This document shows positions 1-8,900 of a stretch of DNA of 21,892 nucleotides, in pieces; position 1 is the stretch's first letter; each line of letters begins with the position of its first letter. A program made the position numbers and the translations under genes. The notes under the pieces are model-generated. The model made no database searches, was not told the origin of the DNA, and saw only the letters and a list, made by a program, of their open reading frames with translations. The DNA is from DASZXJ01 sp035545895. GTDB lineage: Bacteria > Planctomycetota > Phycisphaerae > Tepidisphaerales > Tepidisphaeraceae. The stretch lies in NCBI GenBank assembly GCA_035545895.1, contig DASZXJ010000060.1:1-21892 (forward strand). The letters are read 5' to 3'.

Positions 1-2
1 GG

Positions 3-161
3 GGGGCCCCCCCCACGCCTGCCGCCGGGCTATTTCTTGCCGAGCATTTGAAGAGCCTTCAGGATTTTCCTCCTCGCCAGGGCACCGACACCCTGAGCAT
101 GAAGAAAGCGGTCGATGACGCCATGAAGAAGCTGGAAAACCCAACGGTCAGCAGCAATTGA
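3..161 (+). CDS. C-terminal end of a probable arylsulfatase (partial, 5' end outside the window)
   Basis: An open frame enters from the left edge and ends at TGA 159-161, giving about 52 residues. The readable part includes FLAEHLKSLQDFPPRQ followed by a Lys-rich helix, SMKKAVDDAMKKLEN. A short tail with a phenylalanine-proline-proline-arginine-glutamine motif followed by an amphipathic helix is, from memory, typical of the C-terminus of bacterial arylsulfatases. No catalytic domain is visible, so the assignment rests on that tail and on context: sulfatases are often found beside the HAD phosphatase and SYLF lipoprotein types that follow here. The first 14 bases are a G run and a C run and may be an assembly edge artefact. 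I am fairly sure that this is the end of a gene and less sure of the family. Confidence 0.5.
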   Translation, partial: GAPPTPAAGLFLAEHLKSLQDFPPRQGTDTLSMKKAVDDAMKKLENPTVSSN

Positions 162-175
162 CGGTGATATTTCGA

Positions 176-208
176 CAAGCCGCGGCCTAACCGCCCGGCT
201 TGCCTTTT
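176..208 (+). terminator. weak intrinsic terminator or hairpin after the sulfatase fragment
   Basis: CAAGCCG (176-182) pairs perfectly with CGGCTTG (196-202) across a 13-nt loop, and CCTTTT follows. The hairpin sits between the stop at 161 and the next start at 231. The T tract is short, so it may only attenuate read-through. Confidence 0.4.
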
Positions 209-230
209 AACTCTCAGGCTGGAGCATTTC

Positions 231-1139
231 ATGCATCTTCGCAGAATACTTCCTTTCTATCCATTACTGGCCGGGCTGCTTTGCGCGACTTGTTCAGCCG
301 GGCCTCTGGATGATCTGGTCAACACTTTCCTCCGAATCAGCAATGAGCGCACGCCTTACGGTGTGACTGACGGCAATCCATCGGCGGCAACCGCCGTTCT
401 GGCAAATGACGCGTTTGATCATTTTGGATTGAGGCCGCTGATCGGTACGACACGCTCCAACTGGGAGTTCGGCATGGATTCCAGCTACCGGCGGATTAAC
501 ACCAGCCCGATCCATTCCGATCAGTACGATGTCGATCTATATGGTGCGTATCGTTTCAGTGACCGGTTTTTGCTGACCCTGTCGTTGCCCACGGAATACC
601 GGGATACGCACTCGCTGGCCGCATATATTGGCGGCGCCAATGTTGGGCTTTCGATCGCCCTGGTTCCAAAAACCAGTCAGGGCATTTCATGGACAATCAC
701 TCCTTGGGGAAGCGCGATTGGAGTGGGCGCCTCCAGCGATCTGGCTCAGGGCGGCTTGATCGCCGGCGGCGGGGCCACCAGCAGTTTGATGTATACCAGC
801 GGACCCTGGCGATTCAGCATGGGCAACCAGGTCGGATATGACTGGGGCGCTCCCATCGGCTATGGCAAACTTATCGACTTCAAGCAGAACATCAGCCAGA
901 TCATCGTGAAAAACGGCGTCCGTGCCGAATACGACGTCAATTCCTCGTTGTATATCGATGCCTCGGCGGCCTATACCGACATGCTCAACGACGCCTACAC
1001 TGACAATTATCTTTCACTATCCGCCGGTGCCGGCCTGCGCTTCGGCGACCGCTGCGACCTGCATCTGGAATATGTCGGCGATTACGCCCACGGCTACAAC
1101 GCTGGCGGACTGAGCGTGAGTTTCAGGTTTGTTTTCTGA
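231..1139 (+). CDS. outer-membrane beta-barrel protein with signal peptide
   Basis: This 302-residue protein starts at an ATG with GGAG 6 nt upstream (221-224). Residues 1-23 form a Sec signal peptide: a basic start, a hydrophobic core and cleavage near CSA/GP. The rest is rich in alternating polar and hydrophobic stretches with many Tyr, Trp and Gly residues, such as the segments around YGAYRFSDRFLLTLSLPTEY and LSLSAGAGLRFGDRCDLHLEY. It ends in VSFRFVF, a final aromatic residue that fits the C-terminal recognition signal for insertion of outer-membrane barrels. About 12 to 14 strands would fit the length. I cannot name a family or a substrate, and a channel or a surface structural role are both possible. 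It is followed 29 nt later by the HAD phosphatase and is probably cotranscribed with it. Confidence 0.7.
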   Translation: MHLRRILPFYPLLAGLLCATCSAGPLDDLVNTFLRISNERTPYGVTDGNPSAATAVLANDAFDHFGLRPLIGTTRSNWEFGMDSSYRRINTSPIHSDQYDVDLYGAYRFSDRFLLTLSLPTEYRDTHSLAAYIGGANVGLSIALVPKTSQGISWTITPWGSAIGVGASSDLAQGGLIAGGGATSSLMYTSGPWRFSMGNQVGYDWGAPIGYGKLIDFKQNISQIIVKNGVRAEYDVNSSLYIDASAAYTDMLNDAYTDNYLSLSAGAGLRFGDRCDLHLEYVGDYAHGYNAGGLSVSFRFVF

Positions 1140-1168
1140 TTCCATCTCGACATACACAAGGAGCCAAC

Positions 1169-2155
1169 ATGAAATGTCTCAAATTATTCAAACTCGCGGC
1201 CCTGACATGGATCATTGCTTCCACCGCATGGGCGCAAACGGATGCGCTTCCATCCTGGAACGATGGGCCGTCCAAAAAAGCAATCACCGAATTCGTCGCA
1301 AAAGTCACCAGGGAGGGTTCGCCGGACTTCGTCAAACCCGACGAACGCATTGCCGTCTTTGACAACGACGGCACGCTTTGGTGCGAACAACCGATGTATT
1401 TCCAATTCATGTTCGCGATGGATCGAATCAAGGCGATGGCCAACGTTCATCCGGAGTGGCACGATGTCGAGCCATACAAGTCCGTGATAAACGGCGACAT
1501 GAAGGGGTTGGCAGCCAGTGGCGAAAAAGGCCTTTTGCAGATTGTCGCCGCCACTCATGCGGGCATGACCACCGACGAATATGCCCGGCTGGTCAGGGAA
1601 TGGATCGACACCGCCAGGCATCCCAAGTACAACCGCTCCTACACTTTATGCGTCTACCAGCCGATGCTGGAGGTGCTCAGGTATCTCCGGGAAAAAGGAT
1701 TCAAGACCTTTATCGTTTCGGGCGGCGGTGTGGAATTCATGCGCGTTTTTGCCGAGGAAACTTACGGCATCCCGCCTGAGCAGGTCGTCGGCAGCAGTGG
1801 GGAGGTCCGGTACGAATTGCGCGAAGGCACGCCATTTCTGGTCAAGGAGCCAAAGGTCGAGTTTGTTGATGATGGACCAGGAAAATCGATTGGAATCAAT
1901 CGTTTCATCGGACGCCGGCCAGTCATGGCGTTCGGCAATTCGGACGGCGATTTGCAAATGCTGCTGTGGACCACCACCAGTCCCGGCCCGCGATTTGGAT
2001 TGCTCATCCATCATACCGATTCTGAACGCGAATTTGCCTATGACCGGCAAACGTCGATCGGCCGGCTCGACAAGGCATTGGATGAAGTGCCGCGCCGCGG
2101 ATGGATTGTCGTCGATATGAAAACCGACTGGAAAACCGTTTTCCCCGCCAAATGA
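1169..2155 (+). CDS. secreted HAD-superfamily phosphatase (phosphoserine phosphatase-like)
   Basis: The protein has 328 residues and an ATG with an AAGGAG site 5 nt upstream (1158-1163). Residues 1-22 are a signal peptide (cleavage near AWA/QT), so the enzyme probably acts outside the cytoplasm. HAD motif I is FDNDGTLW, with nucleophile Asp65 and acid Asp67. Motif II is the Ser in FIVSGGG (Ser184). A lysine around 226-239 would be motif III. Motif IV is AFGNSDGD with Asp259 and Asp261. The large alpha-helical cap lies between motifs I and II. All four motifs look intact, so phosphatase activity is expected, but the substrate cannot be told from the sequence. It lies between the barrel protein and the SYLF lipoprotein, all on one strand with short gaps. 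Confidence 0.85.
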   Translation: MKCLKLFKLAALTWIIASTAWAQTDALPSWNDGPSKKAITEFVAKVTREGSPDFVKPDERIAVFDNDGTLWCEQPMYFQFMFAMDRIKAMANVHPEWHDVEPYKSVINGDMKGLAASGEKGLLQIVAATHAGMTTDEYARLVREWIDTARHPKYNRSYTLCVYQPMLEVLRYLREKGFKTFIVSGGGVEFMRVFAEETYGIPPEQVVGSSGEVRYELREGTPFLVKEPKVEFVDDGPGKSIGINRFIGRRPVMAFGNSDGDLQMLLWTTTSPGPRFGLLIHHTDSEREFAYDRQTSIGRLDKALDEVPRRGWIVVDMKTDWKTVFPAK

Positions 2156-2190
2156 CCGCGATTTCCAAACACTCTTTCAGGAGAATTGTC

Positions 2191-2739
2191 ATGCGACAAT
2201 CCATTTCGTCGTTGGTCTGCACGATTGTTTTCGCCGGGTTCATGGCGGGTTGTAGTGCCTCGCCGCGAAATGAAAAGCAGGCTGCCTCACTCGACATCGA
2301 GAGTAAAGCGGCACTGGAATCCTTCAAAGCCCAGGATCCCACGCTCAAAGGCCTGATGGACAAGGCTGTCGCGTATGTGGTCTTTCCGACGATCGGTAAA
2401 GCGGCTTGGATTGTAGGCGGATCGTACGGCAAGGGGCAGGTTTATGATCGCGACGGGCAAATGATCGGCTACGCCGACGTGAGTGAAATCAGCGTCGGCT
2501 TGCAGGGTGGAGCACAAGCAATGAGCGAACTGCTCATTTTCCTCAAACAGTCAGATGTGGACAATTTCAAGAGCAAGGAATTCTCACTCGGCGGAAATGT
2601 CTCGGCTGTCGCACTGACCGCCGGCGCCGCAGCCAAGTCCGATCCTTCCAAAGGCGTAATCGCGCTGGTTGACACCAAGGGCGGACTCATGGCCGAAGCT
2701 GCCGTCGCCGGCCAGCGCATCCGTTATCGCTCGGAGTAA
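2191..2739 (+). CDS. SYLF-domain (YSC84-like) lipoprotein
   Basis: The start at 2191 is chosen over an in-frame upstream ATG at 2101 because it has CAGGAG 7 nt upstream and opens directly into a lipoprotein signal peptide. That signal ends in FMAGC, so Cys21 would be lipidated. The protein has 182 residues. The mature part matches the SYLF/YSC84 pattern: AYVVFPTIGKAAWIVGGSYGKG (about residues 61-82), then a Gly-rich VGLQGGAQ stretch, a SELLIFL strand, a second Gly-rich core and KGGLMAEAAVAGQRI near the end. SYLF domains bind phosphoinositides in eukaryotes; in bacteria the role is poorly known and usually thought to be envelope-associated. The upstream ATG at 2101 lies inside the HAD gene and would give a non-signal extension. 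Confidence 0.85.
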   Translation: MRQSISSLVCTIVFAGFMAGCSASPRNEKQAASLDIESKAALESFKAQDPTLKGLMDKAVAYVVFPTIGKAAWIVGGSYGKGQVYDRDGQMIGYADVSEISVGLQGGAQAMSELLIFLKQSDVDNFKSKEFSLGGNVSAVALTAGAAAKSDPSKGVIALVDTKGGLMAEAAVAGQRIRYRSE

Positions 2740-2785
2740 TCACGATTTGCTCTCGCCATCAAGGGTTTTATGAAAGGAGTCAGCC

Positions 2786-3478
2786 ATGTCATTCCGCTCG
2801 TATCTCACCGAATTCATCGGCACATTCTTTTTGGTCTTGACCATCGGGCTGTCGATCAAAGGCAACAAGACGGATGAACCGTTTCTCCTGGCCCCGCTCG
2901 CGATTGGCTCCAGCCTGATGATCATGATCTACATGGGCGGCTACATCTCCGGAGCCCATTACAATCCCGCGGTCTCTCTTGCGGTGCTCCTGCGAGGGAA
3001 AATGGCGGGGCGGGACTTTGTTCCTTACGCGATATCTCAATGTGCTGGTGCATTCATCGCTGTACTGACGGTGTACGCGATTTTGGGCAAGACCTTCGCG
3101 CCCGCCGATGGAGTATCTGCCGCCCGCACAATTTTTGTCGAGGTGCTTTACACGTTCGCGCTGGCACTGGTCGTTCTCAACACCGCCACCGCGCCACAGG
3201 TTCAGGACAATTCATATTTTGGACTCGCGATCGGATTCACAGTGGTCGTAGGCGCCATCGCCGGCGGCGGAATCTCCGGCGGGGCGTTCAACCCCGCCGT
3301 CGGCACCGGACCAATCCTGGCCAGCAACATCCCCAACGGCAGCACGCTGGCCAACGTCTGGCTCTACTGGCTCGGCCCCTGCGCCGGCGGAGCGCTGGCT
3401 GCCATCGTCTATCACCTCCAGCACGCGCCCGTTCCAGATCTGGTCGCCGAGCCCCTTCCCAATACTGGCGCCGTATAG
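2786..3478 (+). CDS. aquaporin / MIP-family channel with valine in place of the filter arginine
   Basis: The 230-residue membrane protein has AAAGGAG (2773-2779) 6 nt before its ATG. Six hydrophobic segments can be traced, with two half-helix loops carrying the NPA boxes: GAHYNPAVSLA (NPA at 60-62) and GGAFNPAVGTG (NPA at 169-171). This is the duplicated fold of the major intrinsic protein family. In water-selective aquaporins and in GlpF the second box is normally followed by Arg, which forms the aromatic/arginine filter; here the residue is Val172. Plant tonoplast aquaporins with valine there pass other small neutral solutes such as urea or hydrogen peroxide, so water-only selectivity should not be assumed. 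It is the last gene of the leading + strand cluster and is followed by a large hairpin. Confidence 0.93.
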   Translation: MSFRSYLTEFIGTFFLVLTIGLSIKGNKTDEPFLLAPLAIGSSLMIMIYMGGYISGAHYNPAVSLAVLLRGKMAGRDFVPYAISQCAGAFIAVLTVYAILGKTFAPADGVSAARTIFVEVLYTFALALVVLNTATAPQVQDNSYFGLAIGFTVVVGAIAGGGISGGAFNPAVGTGPILASNIPNGSTLANVWLYWLGPCAGGALAAIVYHLQHAPVPDLVAEPLPNTGAV

Positions 3479-3508
3479 AAATCGCAGGATCTCAATCAAA
3501 TACCCCAG

Positions 3509-3557
3509 CCGAAGGCCCCAGGCGTCCAAGCGTTCACGCGCTGCGCCTGCCCTTCGG
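3509..3557 (+). terminator. long hairpin downstream of the aquaporin gene
   Basis: CCGAAGG (3509-3515) pairs with CCTTCGG (3551-3557). After a small asymmetric bulge, CAGGCG (3519-3524) pairs with CGCCTG (3544-3549), and AGCG/CGCT (3529-3532 with 3539-3542) closes the tip. It begins 30 nt after the aquaporin stop. No T run follows, so it could be a factor-dependent end, a 3' stabilising structure or a small-RNA element. Confidence 0.45.
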
Positions 3558-3565
3558 TTGGACTA

Positions 3566-3877
3566 TTAGTTCTGCAATGGCTTGGCTTGAACGAATACTG
3601 TGTGAAACAGCTTTACGACACTGGCAGATGAAAACCCCTTGCCATTAGTCCCTATCTCAAAACTTCCAATCGACGCTGACGACGATACCACAATAGCCCG
3701 CAGGCGAGTTGGATGATGCCGAGATAATTCGATGACTTCTTTGCGTACCGAATCAGAATCGCCCGGCGCTTCATGTTCGATGATCGTGAAGCCAGCCCTG
3801 ATGAAGTCGCCGCTTTCGTGAACGGCGGGAACGTGGGCACGTCTCGCGATCATCAAGCGCCGGTTGTCGATGAGCAT
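3566..3877 (-). CDS. doubtful hypothetical ORF, possibly a frameshifted or decaying gene
   Basis: A minus-strand frame gives 103 residues from the ATG at 3877, beginning MLIDNRRLMIARRAH. No gene opposes it, so it is not a shadow of another gene, but I do not recognise it. There is no SD before this ATG. A better signal (GGGAG, then ATG CAA TGA) lies upstream near 3915-3925. A second ATG there, placed 7 nt after GGGAG, opens a different frame that would join this ORF only through a +1 shift. Codon use is unremarkable. It could be a small real gene, a gene broken by a frameshift, or chance. Confidence is low. Confidence 0.25.
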   Translation of the reverse strand: MLIDNRRLMIARRAHVPAVHESGDFIRAGFTIIEHEAPGDSDSVRKEVIELSRHHPTRLRAIVVSSSASIGSFEIGTNGKGFSSASVVKLFHTVFVQAKPLQN

Positions 3878-3945
3878 GATGACCAATGGGCAGCGCCTGT
3901 TGAAGTGTCATTGCATTTCTCCCTATGAGACCTATCGGCAAGCCT

Positions 3946-3995
3946 TAACCCTCACATTGGCGACAGCCAAAATGGTGGAAGGCTAACCCTCACAT
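3946..3995. repeat. 12-bp direct repeat TAACCCTCACAT, two copies
   Basis: The 12-mer occurs at 3946-3957 and 3984-3995 with 26 nt between. The rest of the gene-poor stretch around it (about 3900-4040) shows no gene that I can support. No function is assigned. Confidence 0.6.
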
Positions 3996-4041
3996 CTCAC
4001 AGGAAAGATATCGAACATAAATCCTTATTTGACAAGGTAAG

Positions 4042-4114
4042 AGCGGGCGAAGGGAGTCGAACCCTCAACATTGGGCTTGGAAAGCCCACACTCTGCCAAT
4101 TGAGTTACGCCCGC
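4042..4114 (-). tRNA. tRNA-Gly (anticodon TCC)
   Basis: The reverse complement folds into a full cloverleaf. The acceptor stem is GCGGGCG with CGCCCGC, followed by unpaired T (discriminator U73, as expected for bacterial tRNA-Gly). The D arm is ACTC/GAGT. The anticodon stem is TGGGC/GCCCA with loop TTTCCAA, giving anticodon TCC, which reads GGA and GGG. The variable loop is ATGTT. The T arm is GAGGG/CCCTT with loop TTCGACT. The CCA end is not encoded, since CTT follows. The gene is 73 nt long and is divergent from the pectate lyase gene. Confidence 0.97.
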
Positions 4115-4125
4115 AACAGTCCCAA

Positions 4126-4153
4126 ACGATAGATGAAAAGTGCGACAAGTCAA
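4126..4153 (-). promoter_or_regulatory. sigma70-type promoter of tRNA-Gly
   Basis: On the minus strand TTGACT (4153-4148) and TATCGT (4131-4126) are separated by 16 nt, with 11 nt from the -10 box to the tRNA 5' end. The -35 box matches 5 of 6 consensus bases and the -10 box 4 of 6. Its position supports placing the pectate lyase start further downstream at 4244. Confidence 0.6.
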
Positions 4154-4243
4154 CCGGCTGCCGCAGCATCCCAAAGGGGTTCGTTAACGTCCTTGGGGTC
4201 GTCCGGTATTAGGGACAAGGGGTTTTTGGGATCGGAGCAGTCG

Positions 4244-5896
4244 ATGAGCAAGTGTTGCCGCGCCATTGCGGGGATTTTGTCGTTCACCCTGTTTTTTACC
4301 TGCCGCCTCTGGGCGCAGGCGCCGTCAACCGCGCCGGCGATCAATCGCGAAAAAGCGGTCGCCGTCATGAAGCAGGCCACCGAGTTCATGATGAACCGGG
4401 TGGGTTACAAGGGCGGCTTTGTCTGGTCCTACACCGCCGACCGGTCGCGCCGCTGGGGTGAGATGGAAGCTTTCCCAACCATGATGTGGATGCAAGGCGC
4501 CGGCAGCAACGCGATGGGGCAGGTGCTGCTCGATCTCTATCACGCAACGCACGATGAATATTATTACCAGGCTGCTGCGCAGGTGGCCGATGCGGTGATC
4601 CGGGCGCAGCACCCGGCCGGGGGTTGGAACTACGTTTATGATCTGGCCGGTGAAGAATCCTTGAAAAAATGGTACGACACCATCGGCAAGAACGGCTGGC
4701 GACTGGAAGAGTTCCAACATTACTACGGCAACGCCACGTTCGACGACAGCGTCACCACCGACACCGCGCGGTTCATGCTTCGCATGTATCTGGAGAAGAA
4801 GGAAGCGAAATACAAATCTTCGCTGGACAAGGCAGTCCAGTTTGTGCTTGACAGCCAGTATCCGGTGGGCGGTTGGCCGCAGCGCTATCCGCCGGCGGGA
4901 CGGTTCGAAAAGAACGGCCTGCCCGATTACACCGGCGACATCACGTTCAACGATGAAGTCAACATCGGCAACATCGACCTTCTCGTTCTCTGTTACCGAA
5001 TTTTCGGCGATGCCAAATTCCTCGAAGCCGCCAGGCGCGGAATGAATGTGTTTGTTGAGACGCAGCAGCCTCAGCCACAGGCGGGTTGGGGATTGCAGTA
5101 CGATCCCAAAACGCTCAAGCCCGCTGGAGCGCGCAGCTACGAGCCCAAATCACTGGTCACCACCACGACCGTGAGCTGCATCAATGAGATGATCCGTTTT
5201 TACTATCTGACCGGCGACAGGAAGTTTCTCGCGCGGCTTTCCGAAGCGATCGATTGGCTGGACACCACGCGTTTGCCGCCCAACACCGGCGGGCGCGGGT
5301 CGCATGCGCGGTTCGCCGAACTGGGCACGAATAAGCCGCTGTTCGTGCATCGGCGAGGTTCGAATGTTGTCAACGGGCAGTATTACGTCGATTACGATCC
5401 AGCCAACACAATTGGCCATTATTCATCGTTTGCATCGGTCGATACCGATTCGCTTCGCGCGAAATTGAAGCAGGCGATGGATACGCCGCCGGACCAGGCG
5501 ATCAAGGATTCGCCGCTACGACCCGACGCACCGCCAATCGACTTGGCGAAAGAATTTGCCAACCGCGGCGGCGCGGGCGGCGGACGTCGCGGCGGGTTCG
5601 GAGCACCTGCCACACCCGAACAACGCGCCGCCCAACTCGCGGCCAACGTCAACGCAGAGGGATTTTGGCCCGCGCCTCTATCCACCACCAGCAATCCATA
5701 CAAAGGCGACGGCCCCAGGGAAATCCCGCCCGGTGATTTCGGACGCACCAACGTCGGCGATGAATATGACACATCGCCTTACGGCACCGGTTTCGGCAGA
5801 GGCGGACAAGGAGCTGCGGTCATGGGCATCTCAACCCAGATGTATATCAACAACATGCGAACGTTCATCGCATATCTTGAAATCGCAAAGCCGTGA
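4244..5896 (+). CDS. secreted pectate lyase, family PL10-like
   Basis: The frame is open from 4133, but the start at 4244 is preferred: CGGAG lies 6 nt upstream and the protein then begins with a signal peptide, MSKCCRAIAGILSFTLFF, cleaved near LWA/QA (residues 1-25). The protein has 550 residues. Typical PL10 features follow: GGWNYVYDLAG near 127, a GNATFDDSVT segment near 162, GGWPQRYPP at 209-217, and DYTGDITFNDE at 228-238, which carries the conserved Asp of the alpha/alpha-toroid lyase fold. PL10 enzymes cleave polygalacturonate by beta-elimination with calcium. The C-terminal 110 residues hold a Gly/Arg-rich linker (about 445-455), an Ala/Gln segment and a segment ending near the aromatic MYINNMRTFIAYLE. 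The gene stands alone between tRNA-Gly and the convergent PEP-CTERM gene. Pectin degradation is inferred from family membership. Confidence 0.85.
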   Translation: MSKCCRAIAGILSFTLFFTCRLWAQAPSTAPAINREKAVAVMKQATEFMMNRVGYKGGFVWSYTADRSRRWGEMEAFPTMMWMQGAGSNAMGQVLLDLYHATHDEYYYQAAAQVADAVIRAQHPAGGWNYVYDLAGEESLKKWYDTIGKNGWRLEEFQHYYGNATFDDSVTTDTARFMLRMYLEKKEAKYKSSLDKAVQFVLDSQYPVGGWPQRYPPAGRFEKNGLPDYTGDITFNDEVNIGNIDLLVLCYRIFGDAKFLEAARRGMNVFVETQQPQPQAGWGLQYDPKTLKPAGARSYEPKSLVTTTTVSCINEMIRFYYLTGDRKFLARLSEAIDWLDTTRLPPNTGGRGSHARFAELGTNKPLFVHRRGSNVVNGQYYVDYDPANTIGHYSSFASVDTDSLRAKLKQAMDTPPDQAIKDSPLRPDAPPIDLAKEFANRGGAGGGRRGGFGAPATPEQRAAQLAANVNAEGFWPAPLSTTSNPYKGDGPREIPPGDFGRTNVGDEYDTSPYGTGFGRGGQGAAVMGISTQMYINNMRTFIAYLEIAKP

Positions 5897-5908
5897 GAAT
5901 TCAGAAGG

Positions 5909-5943
5909 CGGCGACCCGCCGTTAGGCAGGCCACCGCTGGCGG
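5909..5943. terminator. short GC-rich hairpins between two convergent genes
   Basis: CGGCG ACC CGCCG (5909-5921) is a perfect 5-bp stem with a 3-nt loop. A weaker CCG CTGG CGG (5934-5943) follows. The 63-nt gap separates the stop of the pectate lyase (5896) from the stop of the minus-strand PEP-CTERM gene (5960), so it may serve as a shared transcription end. There is no T tract. Confidence 0.35.
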
Positions 5944-5959
5944 AGGAAACGTATCGAGT

Positions 5960-8900
5960 TCATGTACTTCTGCGACGGCGGCGCGCGAACGCGCCGGCAA
6001 TTCCTCCCATCACCGGAAGCACACCTGCCAGCGCCGGCTCGGGCACCGCCGACGCGGGCAAACCAAATTGGGCCAGCACCTCGCCCAATCCCGGTCCGCC
6101 AACACCTGCCTGCCAGTTCTGCGCGAGCAACGTCAAATCATGAGCGTTCACCGTCCCGTTCAAATCGAAATCGCCATACGACCACCGATCCGCCGGGCTT
6201 AGCCAATGCTGCGCAAGCAGGTACACATCCCACAGATCCACCTGCCCGTCAAAATTGGCATCACCGTTGAATAGCCCCGAGCCGACGGCGTTTCGCACGA
6301 ACGAAAAATCAGCTTCGTTGATATCCCCTGTATCATTCAGCTCTGCATCGACCAGACTGATCGATTGCCGCGCAATCGAAGCGTTGGCCGAATCCGTAGG
6401 ATCGAGCGACGTTCCAATCGAATTGGTAAATGCTGTGCCAGCCGGGTTGATGTCGGTCCGAACGACGGCCGAAAGTTCGTCGTTCAGATTGTGGTAATTC
6501 TTTCCAGTAAAGTAATCGACAATTTGTGCATCCTGCCGGTTGATCAGGCCGTCACGATTCACGTCTTCCTTGCGGAACGCGTTGAGATAATTGTTGGCGG
6601 CATCGTTCGCTTGCGCCAGGGGCGACTCGGCAGTTTTTCGCAAAAACGTCTGATCCGGGTCGGCCACGCTGTTGGTGCTCGATTGAACATAATCCAGCGC
6701 CGCGTTTTTCCGAAGGACTGCGTTGGGATTGCGCACGGCATCGGCAAACGTGGCTGCTGTCGCGGTGAGCGTCGTGCTGCTGGCGCTGTCCGCCAGCGAA
6801 GCGCCTTTGGCCAGCAGATAGACATCTGTTCCGTCGAATTTGCCGTCGCCGTTGAAATCACCAAGAGTGATCAAATCGCCCTTGGTGTTGGTTCCCTTGG
6901 AAACCCAGCCTGGAGTTCCGGATAAGGAAGTAACGACCGTGCTGTTGGTGACGCCTCCATCGACCGTGAAGATGCTGCTCTTGGCATTGACTCCGCCAAC
7001 GCCTGTTGCGTCGATATGTCGCAAGGAGAGCGCCGCGTTGACCGATTCCTGCACCGCGGAGTAATCGCGCACGCCGTTCTGGTTAAAGTTGCCGAACAGA
7101 TAATTGCCGGCTGGCGCGATCACTCCATTGGCCTGCGGGGTGCCGCCGGAGTCTTTTGCGGTGATTGAGATGTTGCCGTTGATGGCCACTCCATTGCTGC
7201 TTCCATTGCCGCCATAAAAGGCGCTGGCGCCGATCGTTTGCGCATTGGAGCCGGCGGTATTGTCCGAGGTGAACAGCACGCCGTAATTCGCCTTGGCCAG
7301 GTTCTGCGCCGTATGAGATGCCGCGCTGAGCGTGACCGGCGTGATCGCGCCGCCGTCGATGTCGCGCGTGTAGTTCAGCAGACCCGTGGGCAAAAAGCCG
7401 AGGGATTCCAATCCATCGGCGGGGTTGTTTGCATTGGCGGTAAGCGTGCCGACGCCCGAGGCGGAAACCGCGTTGCTGTTGACGATGTTGCTGATGACCG
7501 CCGCCACATCACCGTATGGATCGCCTTTAATGCCACTGACCGATGCGGTGGACGGCGTTGAATCCGTTTCGGCCGTGGCGGGATCGAAGCTCTTCACCTT
7601 CGCCCACGCGGCGGATTTCTGGCTGTCTGATGCGGTTAGCGTGCTGACTCCTTCAGCCGTCAATTCGTTATTCAATGCGGTCAGGCTTGGCGCCTTGATG
7701 GTGTTGTAGTGGGAAATCAATACCGCCTGGTAACGTGGAACCACCAATCCGTTGTTGGGGTCTGCCGGATCGTTGATGGCGTGAATGCCGTCGCTGGTGA
7801 TGCTGTCAAAGTTGGCTCGAATGAATTTGCTGGCATCGGTGACGCCGCCTGAAAGCGGATCGACCAGATCGTTGAAGTCCACGTCCAGCGCTCGAACCGG
7901 CGCTGCGCTGCTGGCGCCGCGCGCTTCGGCGATCGACAGCGCGCCCGCCGCCATGCGACTTTGACCGATCGTCAACGCCGCCTCTGTTCCGCTGGTCTTG
8001 CCACTGAACCTCAGGCCCGATCCGATGGAATGCTGTATGGCTGCCGCGGTCGAGCTGGTGCTGTTGCCGTCATCATTTGAACCGACCGCCCATGACGGAT
8101 CAACGTCGGTATTGGCGGCAAATACGATGCGTTGCCCGGTATTGACCGTGCGCGCCACGACGTTGAACAGCGCGCCGTTTTCAAGCCGGCCGGTTGTTTG
8201 CAGCCATTGTGCGTCGCCTTTGTTGATGCGTTTCAACCCCGTGCCCGGATTGGCGGAAAACGTGACCGCCGTCGCGGCAATATCCGTGCTGGTGACATTG
8301 TCGGTCGTCGCCGTATTCCACGGGCCGCTCGCGTAATTTGAACCGGTTTGCGGATCGACTTTGTCGGTTGATTCATTGAGGATCGCAGCCGGCTGGAAGG
8401 TTTGCCGCGCCCCCTTTGTTCCCAATGCCGCCAGAGTCGCGCCCGCCTTCAGCGCTGGATTGCCTTGACCATATCCCGCCGCCCCCGGTTTTGCCGCGAC
8501 ACTCGCCGTGCCGGTGAATGCGACGGCTTCCACCGGATTTTCCCCAACCGAAAACTGGATCCGGTTTTGACCGCCCAGGAGATTTTGTCCGGTGGCCTGG
8601 TCGTAAATCGAGGAATCATATGTGTTGCCCAACGACACCGTCGAGCCGCCGAGGAAAAATCCATTTGGCGAAGAACCGTTGACGGTCACCTTGTTGCCGT
8701 TGACCCATGTTGGATTGGATGTTGATGGCCCGCGCAGCGCGTTGTTTGAAATCTGCGTCGTAAACCCGATCTGGTCATTCACCAGGTCGTAAAATCCATC
8801 GACCGATCCCTGCTCATGCCATTCAATTCTCAAAGCCGTGTGCAATTGAATGTCGTTCGTCGAAGGACTCGCCGGCGTGCCGGGATTGACGTCCGCGGCG

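Noticed and set aside
1..14. G6C8 run at the left edge as a palindromic element
   Set aside because: It lies at the very end of the sequence and may be an assembly artefact.
4133..4243. N-terminal extension of the pectate lyase frame
   Set aside because: It overlaps the tRNA-Gly promoter and precedes the signal peptide; the ATG at 4244 has an SD and opens the signal directly.
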